From assembly GCA_003696125.1 (NCBI GenBank), contig RFHZ01000875.1, forward strand, positions 1 to 7,795: 7,795 bases of DNA, in the 5' to 3' direction. The notes below the pieces were generated by a model. That model was not told the origin of the DNA. It was given only the letters and a program-made list of their open reading frames with translations, and ran no database searches. Position numbers and translations under genes: made by a program. Shown piece by piece: positions 1-5,970 of this stretch; the stretch's first letter is position 1; each line of letters begins with the position of its first letter. The DNA comes from Nitrospinota bacterium. GTDB taxonomy: Bacteria; Tectomicrobia; Entotheonellia; J063.

Positions 1-291
1 AAGCGTATCCAGTTGCTGGTAGAGCCGGTCGATACTCTCCGGGGCAAGGGGACCCTGTCCCCGCCTGGCCGCACCCAGCACATCTTCGAATTGATGGGCG
101 AGTCGTTCTACACTGGTGATCCCGAGCATGCGGGCAGCCCCTTTCAGGCTATGGGCTTCCCGGAAGACTTCCTCCAGTGTGGCCTGGTCGTTCGGGTCGG
201 CCTCAAGACGGAGTAACCCCTGTTCGAGGAGTTGGAGGTGCTCTTCGCTTTCTGCTTTGAACAGCGTGCGGAGTTCCTGATCTTCGATCAC
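1..291 (-). CDS. cheA: CheA-type chemotaxis histidine kinase, N-terminal part (Hpt domain), cut by the window edge
   Basis: Only the first 97 codons are present. They form a helical histidine phosphotransfer (Hpt/P1) domain. The phospho-acceptor motif AHSLKGAARMLG lies at residues 46-57, with His47 the expected phosphorylated residue. The next helix (EDVLGAARRG, 69-78) is also typical of CheA P1. In CheA this histidine takes phosphate from the C-terminal kinase domain and passes it to response-regulator receivers. The start is GTG at 291-289. It is chosen because the domain begins normally from it (IEDQELRTLFKAESEEHL) and a strong AGGAGG lies 5 nt upstream. The gene follows the MCP stop by 9 nt, as the last visible member of the chemosensory operon. 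Kinase, dimerisation, CheW-like and any receiver domain lie outside the window, so full CheA identity (or a CheA-receiver hybrid, as in WspE) is inferred from the Hpt motif and the neighbours. Confidence 0.9.
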   Translation of the reverse strand, partial: MIEDQELRTLFKAESEEHLQLLEQGLLRLEADPNDQATLEEVFREAHSLKGAARMLGITSVERLAHQFEDVLGAARRGQGPLAPESIDRLYQQLDTL

Positions 292-295
292 GATG

Positions 296-302
296 TCCTC
301 CT
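296..302 (-). promoter_or_regulatory. Ribosome binding site for cheA, overlapping the MCP stop codon
   Basis: The minus strand reads TAGGAGGACATCGTG: the MCP stop codon TAG supplies the first bases of the Shine-Dalgarno core AGGAGG. The GTG start follows after a short spacer. This fixes the cheA start and suggests translational coupling to the MCP gene. Confidence 0.75.
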
Positions 303-1656
303 ACACGATGCGCTGCAGGTTTCCTATGGTGTCCTTGAGCTGCTGGATGCCGAGTTTGGTCTGGCTGATCCCGTTGGCCGTCTCTCTGGCCCCACCGTTG
401 ATGGTCCGCATCGCTTCCACCACCTGTTTGACCGCTGCCACCTGTTGTTTCACATTCAGTAAGGTCTGCTGGCTGCTCTCGAAGACGCTATGGATAGAGC
501 CGGCCAGGTTTTCAAAAGCCTCGGCAGTCCGCTGGACCAGGGTTGTCCCCTGATCCACGGTCTTGGTCCCTTCTTCCGTGACCATCACCGTGGAGTTGGT
601 GGCCTGCTGTATATCGGCAACAAGCGCGTTGATCCGTTCTGCCGACCGCTTGCTCTGATCGGCGAGTTTACGGATCTCGGCCGCAACCACGGCAAACCCT
701 TTCCCATGCTCTCCGGCCCGGGCCGCCTCCACCGCGGCATTGAGTGCCAGCAGGTTGGTCTGGTTGGCGAGATCGCTGACCAGATCGGTGATGTCCCCGA
801 TCTGGCCGATCTGCTCGCTCAGGCGAAGGATCTGCTCGGCGATGGCTCCCACCTTTTCTTTGAGACTGCTCATGCTGGTCAGGGTTTGCTTGACGATTTC
901 CGTCTCTTCTTCGGTCAGGTTCAACGCCTGCTGGGCCCTGTCAGCTACCGATTCGGTCTCGTCCTTTACCTGGTGGAAGGAGGCCTCCAGTTCATCCATG
1001 GTGGTGGTGGTCTCATTGACCGCCGTTGCCTGCTGGGCTGCTGTCTGCTCGTGTTGCTCTACCGTGGCACTGAGCTCGGCAGTGGTGGCAGAGATGGCAT
1101 GGGTCGCCTCCCTCAAGGCACGGGAGATACGGCGATCGATCAGCCAGATCCCGGCGACAAAGAGGAGGTTCAGAGCGAGTGAAGAGACCTGGAGAGCCTT
1201 CAAGAGTTTTACCTTGCCGGTAGAGAGGGTTTCCGCTTCAGATACGGCTGTGCTGGCCAGGGTAAAGACCTCCTCACCCTGTTGTAGCAGTTGTTCCCTC
1301 TGGGCAGGGTCCTGTCGGAACGCCTGGATCGCTTCCTGGAGATGGATCCAGGCGGTCTGCAGCTCCTGCAGAGCCGCACGCACCGTTTTCTCCTGCACCG
1401 CTTTCCGGGAGACATCATCCCCCTGAACCAGGACACGCAGTGTTTTGTCTGCTTCGGTGATCAACGATTCGGCATACTGGCCGGCCAGCTCCAGCGTGAC
1501 CACCCGCTGGGCGAGTCCCCGGAATAAGGCCAGGCGGCTCATGATCTGGTTGTCGTCACGCAGGAGGGTAATCTGGTAATAGACAACCAGGTTGAGAATC
1601 ATGAGCAGCACAACCACGATGCCGATGATGGTGATGAGTTGGGTCTTTAGCTTCAC
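301..1656 (-). CDS. Methyl-accepting chemotaxis protein, two TM segments, no complete HAMP domain
   Basis: This 451-residue chemoreceptor has a membrane anchor at about 8-28, an extracytoplasmic helical region at about 29-154, a second TM at about 155-173 and a cytoplasmic signalling hairpin at about 185-448. The hairpin tip that contacts CheA and CheW is highly conserved ([18 protein letters not shown], 299-316, then [16 protein letters not shown], 317-332). Helical stretches resembling adaptation (methylation) regions are seen at about 207-226 ([17 protein letters not shown]) and near the C-terminus at about 429-440. After TM2 the text is [12 protein letters not shown], like the first HAMP helix, but it runs straight into the signalling coiled coil with no room for a roughly 50-residue HAMP. 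There is no C-terminal NWETF-like tether for CheR. The loop is probably a four-helix-bundle sensor; the ligand is unknown. The start is GTG at 1656, supported by AGGAGG 8 nt upstream. It lies 21 nt after the double-CheW gene and 9 nt before cheA. Confidence 0.95.
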   Translation of the reverse strand: MKLKTQLITIIGIVVVLLMILNLVVYYQITLLRDDNQIMSRLALFRGLAQRVVTLELAGQYAESLITEADKTLRVLVQGDDVSRKAVQEKTVRAALQELQTAWIHLQEAIQAFRQDPAQREQLLQQGEEVFTLASTAVSEAETLSTGKVKLLKALQVSSLALNLLFVAGIWLIDRRISRALREATHAISATTAELSATVEQHEQTAAQQATAVNETTTTMDELEASFHQVKDETESVADRAQQALNLTEEETEIVKQTLTSMSSLKEKVGAIAEQILRLSEQIGQIGDITDLVSDLANQTNLLALNAAVEAARAGEHGKGFAVVAAEIRKLADQSKRSAERINALVADIQQATNSTVMVTEEGTKTVDQGTTLVQRTAEAFENLAGSIHSVFESSQQTLLNVKQQVAAVKQVVEAMRTINGGARETANGISQTKLGIQQLKDTIGNLQRIV

Positions 1657-1677
1657 CGCTCTTGCCTCCTCTTTGCC

Positions 1678-2682
1678 TCATGCTTCCTCATTGATGATCC
1701 AGTCTTCCCGGGTCAGGAGTTTGGGTAAATCGAGCACCCCGAGTATTTTCCCGTTGTACACGGCCGTCCCCTGGAGATACTCCGGGCCGGGAACCTGCAC
1801 CGCAACCGGAACCGGGTGCATATCCGGGGAAGGCAGGGAGATGACATCGCATACCGCATCGATCAGCACCCCGACCTGGAGGTCGGCCACCTGCACCACC
1901 ATGATCTCGGCCGGAGAGCGGGGAGGGGTGAGCGGCAGGTGTAAGGCCATCCGGATATCCACGATGGTGAGGATGTTGCCACGGAGGTTCATGTCCCCCA
2001 CGATATAGGGGGGACAGCAGGGGATGGGTGTGATCTGGGGACAACGGACAAACTCCTGTATCACATCTAATTCCACCCCGAAATGCTCCTCGTGCAGCCG
2101 GATAACGGCAAGGGAGAGCGTATCGCTCTCCTGCCGGCTCTCTGGTGCCTGGCGGAGTTGTCGGGCTCGTTCTCGCAAGACCTCGCGTTCTTCCTCGGAA
2201 ACGGCAAAGGCGCAAGCCGGAGAGGGGAGCGCCTCCGGGGAGGTGTCTGTAAGGGAATCGTGCAGCAACGCCTGGTGATTCAAGAGCAGGAAGGTCTTTT
2301 CCCCGTCATGAGCCAGGGCGGTGACGATCCGGGGCGTGTCGGGCTGCTGTTCCTGGTGCAGGGGCACCTCCTCCATCGCCGTCTCTGTGAGGGAAAGGAC
2401 ATCGTAGACGGTGGTGACGATCACCCCCAGCCGCTGCTCTCCCTGGGCCAGCACGATGACGTTATCGGTGAGTTGATAGCGCTGTCTGGGCTGGCCGAGC
2501 CGCAGGCCGAGATCCATGACCGGCACGGTTCTTCCCCGCAGGTTCATTGTCCCGACGATGTGACCCGGTGCCTGGGTGAGGGGGGTCAGTTCAGGAAGCC
2601 AGAGGATCTCCTGCACGGCTGTTGCCTCTACTCCGTAAAAGGTCTCGTGTAAGCGGAAGATCAGATAGGGAATCTCAGGCAT
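1678..2682 (-). CDS. cheW: Chemotaxis coupling protein with two CheW domains
   Basis: This 334-residue soluble adaptor contains two CheW folds in tandem, about 5-142 and 188-325. They are joined by a charged helical linker (EEEREVLRERARQLRQ, 163-178). CheW links receptors to CheA in signalling arrays. The core motif occurs in both halves: IVGTMNLRGRTVPVMDL (42-58) and IVGDMNLRGNILTIVDI (227-243). Other paired signatures are FYGVEATAVQEIL / FGVELDVIQEFV and LGVIVTTVYDVLSL / VGVLIDAVCDVISL. A usual single CheW is about 150-170 residues, so the length fits two full domains. The start ATG at 2682 overlaps the cheR stop by 8 nt (ATGCCTGA) and is preceded by a purine-rich GGAGG sequence, indicating translational coupling. 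The fusion combines what Wsp-type operons encode as two separate CheW proteins. Which half binds CheA and which binds receptor cannot be told from sequence. Confidence 0.95.
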   Translation of the reverse strand: MPEIPYLIFRLHETFYGVEATAVQEILWLPELTPLTQAPGHIVGTMNLRGRTVPVMDLGLRLGQPRQRYQLTDNVIVLAQGEQRLGVIVTTVYDVLSLTETAMEEVPLHQEQQPDTPRIVTALAHDGEKTFLLLNHQALLHDSLTDTSPEALPSPACAFAVSEEEREVLRERARQLRQAPESRQESDTLSLAVIRLHEEHFGVELDVIQEFVRCPQITPIPCCPPYIVGDMNLRGNILTIVDIRMALHLPLTPPRSPAEIMVVQVADLQVGVLIDAVCDVISLPSPDMHPVPVAVQVPGPEYLQGTAVYNGKILGVLDLPKLLTREDWIINEEA

Positions 2683-4165
2683 GGAGTCCTCCCCCTCCCT
2701 GTGGAGCCATCGCTCCTCTGGTCTCCTCTGCGACAGACAACTGTTGCTGTAGCTCGCCTGCGGTCAGCTCTCCGTACGGATCGACCACGGTCTCAGGGGC
2801 AAGGGTGGAGAGGAGCTCTAAGGCGGTGGCCTGCATCTTTTCTGCCCGCATCTCGTTCCCCTCCCTGCTGTACAGGGCCCCCAGCTCGAGATAAGCCACA
2901 ATGCAGGTGGAGGAGAGGTAGAGGAGCTTTTTGAGATGTTGTTTCGCCGTTTCGATCTCCCCCTGCTCTTCGGCCATGTGGGCCAGCAGGTAGTACGGGG
3001 GAAGGGCAAAGGGATCTATGGCCAGTGCCTGCTGGCAATAGCGGATCGCCTGGTCGTACTTCCCCCTGTTGGCATAGGCCCGGGCCAGCAGGCAGAGGGT
3101 ATCAACATGCCGGGGGTCCTTGTGGAGCAAGGCTTCTCCTTTGGCGATAGCCAGGATATACTCCCCCCGCTGGAAGAGATCCTGTACCTCTTCCCAGGTG
3201 GGGGAAACCCCGGCCGGTGGCTCCCGGTCCCTTTTCCCAGATAGGGGAAGAGGTTTCTTCTGCAGGAACTTTTTCCTGATAAGCGGTCTGCTCTCCCTGC
3301 CCCTTTCTCGTCTTTCCTCTCCCTGCCGCTGCTCTTCCCGCTGGTAGATTACCGATTCTGGAAACACCCTGCTCTGTAAACAGGGTAAGGAGTGGGTGGG
3401 AGGCAGCTCCGCATGGCCGGTGAGCAGGTACCCTCCCTCGCGCAACGTGGCGGCCAGCTTGGCCACAATACGCCTTACCGCCTCCTGCTGGAGATAGATG
3501 AAGACGTTTCGACACAGGATCAGGTCCATGTCGTGCAACGGGGAAGAAGGGTTGGGAAAGGGGTCCCTGAGCAGGTTTCCCACCTGAAAGATGACCCGTT
3601 TCCGTATTCGCTCCACCAGCTCCCAGCCCTTCTTGTGCCGGATAAAGTAGCGTCTTTGCACGGCAGGATCGACGAGCCGGAAGGACCAGGCGCCATAGAG
3701 GCCTCGTTTGGCTTTTTCCAGGGCCTGGGGGTTGATATCGGTTCCCAGGATAAGGATGTTCCACCCCGTGTATCCCGGTAGCAGTTGATCTAAGAGGATG
3801 GCCAGGGAGTACGGTTCCTCTCCGGTGGCACAACCGGCACTCCAGATGCGGAGCGAGCGCTCCTGGCTGCGTCGAGCAATGAGTTCTGGGAGGATCCGGT
3901 CCTGGAGGAGCCAGCACTGTCCTTGATCCCGGAAGAAGTAGCTCTCCCCGACGGTCAGTAGCGACGCGAGTACTTCCCATTCCCGCGCACTCGCTGGCGT
4001 GTCAGAGGCCAGCAGGGAGCAGTACTCCTCTGCACTGGAGAGGTGATGCTGCTCCAGGCGAGTCTGGAGGATCTGGGCGAGTCGTTCCCCTTCTTCTGGC
4101 CGGATATGCAATCCGGTCTGAGCGGTGATGAGGCTTTGAAAACGTTGCACTCCGTGTTCATCCAT
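2675..4165 (-). CDS. cheR: CheR-type chemoreceptor methyltransferase with C-terminal TPR repeats
   Basis: This 496-residue enzyme would transfer methyl groups from S-adenosylmethionine to receptor glutamates. From the ATG, residues about 1-60 are the helical CheR N-domain. The methyltransferase follows: TVGESYFFRD (71-80), the SAM-binding SAGCATGEEPYSLA (109-122), GTDIN (141-145) and LILCRNVFIYL (215-225), all typical of CheR. A basic, charged linker (about 276-318) leads to TPR-like helices at about 320-455, for example GEYILAIAKGEALLHKDP and GKYDQAIRYCQQALAIDP. Plain CheR is about 270-290 residues; this CheR-TPR form matches the WspC/FrzF type. The protein ends in a glycine-rich tail. A TTG two codons upstream (4171) is an alternative start; ATG at 4165 is preferred, though neither has a clear Shine-Dalgarno. 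It heads the chemosensory operon and overlaps the double-CheW gene by 8 nt. The MCP lacks a CheR tether, so the TPRs may provide targeting (inference). Confidence 0.95.
   Translation of the reverse strand: MDEHGVQRFQSLITAQTGLHIRPEEGERLAQILQTRLEQHHLSSAEEYCSLLASDTPASAREWEVLASLLTVGESYFFRDQGQCWLLQDRILPELIARRSQERSLRIWSAGCATGEEPYSLAILLDQLLPGYTGWNILILGTDINPQALEKAKRGLYGAWSFRLVDPAVQRRYFIRHKKGWELVERIRKRVIFQVGNLLRDPFPNPSSPLHDMDLILCRNVFIYLQQEAVRRIVAKLAATLREGGYLLTGHAELPPTHSLPCLQSRVFPESVIYQREEQRQGEERRERGRESRPLIRKKFLQKKPLPLSGKRDREPPAGVSPTWEEVQDLFQRGEYILAIAKGEALLHKDPRHVDTLCLLARAYANRGKYDQAIRYCQQALAIDPFALPPYYLLAHMAEEQGEIETAKQHLKKLLYLSSTCIVAYLELGALYSREGNEMRAEKMQATALELLSTLAPETVVDPYGELTAGELQQQLSVAEETRGAMAPQGGGGLHA
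2687..2699 (-). promoter_or_regulatory. Ribosome binding site for the double-CheW gene, inside the 3' end of cheR
   Basis: The minus strand reads GGGAGGGGGAGGA, ending 4 nt before the ATG at 2682. The same bases are translated as the glycine run that ends CheR (GGGGLHA), so one stretch serves both as coding tail and as the translation signal of the next gene. Confidence 0.65.
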
Positions 4166-4218
4166 GCGCAAAACGGTTGGACAGCCTGTACCGGGTCAAA
4201 GTGAGCAAGAGGAATTTG

Positions 4219-4259
4219 TCTTTCCTATCGGAAGAAAGTGGAAAAAGCTTTAGGAAAGA
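4219..4259. repeat. 9-bp perfect inverted repeat in the nfi-cheR intergenic gap
   Basis: The arms TCTTTCCTA (4219-4227) and TAGGAAAGA (4251-4259) are exact reverse complements, separated by 23 nt. They bracket and partly overlap the candidate promoter boxes, which is the layout of an operator. The arms are AT-rich and no U-tract follows, so an intrinsic terminator for nfi is less likely but not excluded. The rest of the 4166-4271 gap holds nothing else I recognise. Confidence 0.45.
4225..4252 (-). promoter_or_regulatory. Candidate sigma-28 (FliA)-like promoter upstream of cheR
   Basis: On the minus strand TAAAGCTT (4252-4245) is followed, after a 12-nt spacer, by TCCGATAG (4232-4225). The enterobacterial FliA consensus is TAAAGTTT-N11-GCCGATAA, so this is 7/8 and 6/8 matches with the spacer one nucleotide longer than ideal. 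It would start transcription near 4217 and leave a leader of about 50 nt before the cheR ATG. Location at the head of a chemotaxis operon makes it plausible. The off-by-one spacer and AT-rich surroundings keep it a candidate. I found no good sigma-70 or sigma-54 promoter in this gap. Confidence 0.4.
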
Positions 4260-4271
4260 ATGATGAGGGGG

Positions 4272-4952
4272 CTAAAGAGCCGAGCGGCGGGCGCGGTTGA
4301 CCAGTTGGTGAGCCTGCCGGATCGGCTCCGGGAGTTTAAATCCCCGCAGCGACTGCATGACGAGGGTGAGGGCGGTCGCAAGGGTGATACGGTGCCCGGG
4401 AGAGATAAAGAGCGGTTTGGTGCGGGGCTTGGTACGCAGCACCGCACCGATCACCCTCCCCTGCCGGTCATAGAGGTGGGTGTAGGACCCGGGCAGGGGA
4501 TCGGGTTCGCGGTAGTACCCGGTGAGTCGCGATTTGGCCACACCCACCGTCGGGAGGTTGAGGAAGAGGCCGAGATGGGAAGCGATCCCCAGGCCGCGAG
4601 GATGGGCGATCCCCTGTCCATCGCAGAGAATGACATCTGGCGTGTGCTCGACCCTTTCCAAGGCCTGGAGGAGCAGGGGGAGCTCACGAAAGGAGAGCAG
4701 GCCAGGGATATAGGGGAAGGGGACCGGTCCGGTCACCGTTTGACTTTCGATCAGGGTCAGTTCCGGCATCTGCAGGATGACCACCCCTGCCCACCCCTGA
4801 TCACTATCCCGGGCAAAGGAGAGATCAACCCCACCGATATGGCGGACCTCGCTCAGATAGTCTTCCAGGACGACCAGCCGGCGCAGGCGGTTTTGCAGGG
4901 CAATGGCCTCCTGCGGGGTAAGATCCCAGGCGTGGAGAGGGGTAATCTGCAT
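4272..4952 (-). CDS. nfi: Endonuclease V (deoxyinosine 3' endonuclease)
   Basis: This 226-residue enzyme, close to the usual 220-225, nicks DNA one nucleotide 3' of deoxyinosine and other deaminated bases, starting their repair. The catalytic acids are all visible: Asp43 in GGVDLSF (40-46), Glu90 in SFRE (87-90) and Asp111 in CDGQGIAHPRGLG (110-122). His215 (QAHQLVNR) matches the conserved C-terminal histidine (H214 in Thermotoga maritima). The strand-separating wedge PYIPG is at 80-84, and GVAKSRL (137-143) is the conserved lysine segment. Nothing is missing, so it should be active. The ATG at 4952 lies 6 nt after the dehydratase stop TAA; a weak AAAGG overlaps that stop, suggesting coupled translation. 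It is the last gene of the right-hand unit and is followed by the only sizeable intergenic gap. Its pairing with a PLP dehydratase has no obvious functional reason. Confidence 0.97.
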   Translation of the reverse strand: MQITPLHAWDLTPQEAIALQNRLRRLVVLEDYLSEVRHIGGVDLSFARDSDQGWAGVVILQMPELTLIESQTVTGPVPFPYIPGLLSFRELPLLLQALERVEHTPDVILCDGQGIAHPRGLGIASHLGLFLNLPTVGVAKSRLTGYYREPDPLPGSYTHLYDRQGRVIGAVLRTKPRTKPLFISPGHRITLATALTLVMQSLRGFKLPEPIRQAHQLVNRARRSAL

Positions 4953-4958
4953 CGGCCT

Positions 4959-5930
4959 TTACAAGGGATGGTGCTGGTTTATGATCTCCTGGAGGACGGC
5001 CAGGGGGAGATTCCCCCCGCTCAACACCAGGGCCACCTTCTTGCCCTGCAACCGGTCCCGGATCTTCCAGGCCCCGGCCGTAGAAGCTGCTCCTGCCCCT
5101 TCGGCCAGGTTATGCGTCTTTTCCAGGAGCAGGAGGATGGCGCGGCGGAGCTCATCCTCACTGACCAGGACGATCTCATCCACCAGATCACGGATGATCC
5201 CAAAGGTCAGGGCAAAGGGGACCCGGGTGGCCAGTCCCTCGGCAAAGGTCTCTACCGTGTCCATCTCGATCATCTTCCCTGCCTTCCAGGAGCGATAGAC
5301 GGCCGGGGCCTTTTCCGACTGGACCCCGATGATCTGGATGCGGGGATTGATGGTCTTGGCCACGATGGCATTGCCGCTGACCCCGCTCCCCCCACCGATG
5401 GGGGAGATGATCACATCGATGTCCGGTACCGCTTCGATGATCTCCAGGCCGATGGTACCCACGCCCGCCACCAGGAGCGGTTCGTTGGCCGGGTGCACGT
5501 ACCGGTATCCCTGTTCCCGGGCAAGCTGCTCGGCGAAGAGACGCGATTCGTCAAAGTCCTTGCCGTGGAAGAGGATCTCTGCCCCGAGATGACGCATCGC
5601 CTCCACCTTATCCGGATTCGATTCCACCGGCATGGCGATCACCGCCCTGGTCTGGAAGACCCTGGCCGCATAGGCGATCGATTGCCCATGGTTTCCGGTA
5701 GAGGCGGTGATGACCCCCCGGCTCCGCTCCTCTGGACTCAGGGAGTGGAGGAGATTGAGGCCTCCCCGCACCTTGAAGGCGCCGATCGGCTGGTGGTTCT
5801 CGTACTTGATGTAGATCTCGCAGCCGAACATCTGGCTCAAAGGAGCCGAAGGGAGGAGGGGAGTAGGGGGAAGGTAGCGGCGAATGATGTTCCGCGCTCT
5901 GAAGACATCCTGTAGCGTAGGGCGTTCCAT
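4959..5930 (-). CDS. PLP-dependent threonine/serine dehydratase-like enzyme (fold type II)
   Basis: This 323-residue cytoplasmic enzyme belongs to the tryptophan-synthase-beta fold, in the threonine dehydratase/serine racemase group, which deaminates threonine or serine to 2-oxoacids. Lys53 in the motif ENHQPIGAFKVRGG (44-57) is the expected Schiff-base lysine. STGNHGQS (77-84) is the substrate loop, PIGGGSGVSG (177-186) the glycine loop holding the PLP phosphate, and SGGN (304-307) the C-terminal cofactor motif. There is no C-terminal ACT regulatory domain, so feedback control by isoleucine as in biosynthetic IlvA is unlikely. GAFKVRGG differs from the common GSFKxRGA, so the substrate is uncertain: threonine, serine, a hydroxyamino acid, or racemase activity. 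The open frame extends upstream into the ATPase gene; the ATG at 5930 is chosen for its AAGGAG 6 nt upstream and because homologous sequence begins there. It follows the MoxR gene by 40 nt. Confidence 0.9.
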   Translation of the reverse strand: MERPTLQDVFRARNIIRRYLPPTPLLPSAPLSQMFGCEIYIKYENHQPIGAFKVRGGLNLLHSLSPEERSRGVITASTGNHGQSIAYAARVFQTRAVIAMPVESNPDKVEAMRHLGAEILFHGKDFDESRLFAEQLAREQGYRYVHPANEPLLVAGVGTIGLEIIEAVPDIDVIISPIGGGSGVSGNAIVAKTINPRIQIIGVQSEKAPAVYRSWKAGKMIEMDTVETFAEGLATRVPFALTFGIIRDLVDEIVLVSEDELRRAILLLLEKTHNLAEGAGAASTAGAWKIRDRLQGKKVALVLSGGNLPLAVLQEIINQHHPL

Positions 5931-5936
5931 GATCCT

Positions 5937-5943
5937 CTCCTTT
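5937..5943 (-). promoter_or_regulatory. Ribosome binding site that sets the dehydratase start
   Basis: AAAGGAG lies 6 nt before the ATG at 5930 on the minus strand. It decides against the longer reading of this frame, which would begin at 6302 inside the ATPase gene and add 124 residues of antigenic-looking, serine/proline-rich shadow sequence. Confidence 0.7.
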
Positions 5944-5970
5944 GGAAAGCGATTGACAGCGTTACTCCAG

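Noticed and set aside
490-1426. Plus-strand open frames across the MCP gene
   Set aside because: They are antisense to a well-conserved receptor hairpin, with cysteine/serine-rich or biased composition and no motifs.
4219-4259. Inverted repeat as an intrinsic terminator of nfi
   Set aside because: The stem is AT-rich, the loop is 23 nt and no run of U follows on the minus strand; an operator-like role at the promoter fits better, although termination is not ruled out.
4260-5915. A 551-codon plus-strand open frame
   Set aside because: It is exactly codon-aligned opposite nfi and the dehydratase, so its stops could only arise from TTA, CTA or TCA codons in those genes, which are rare there. 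It ends precisely opposite the CTA codon for Leu6 of the dehydratase. The protein is Gly/Asp/Pro/His-rich with no recognisable domain.
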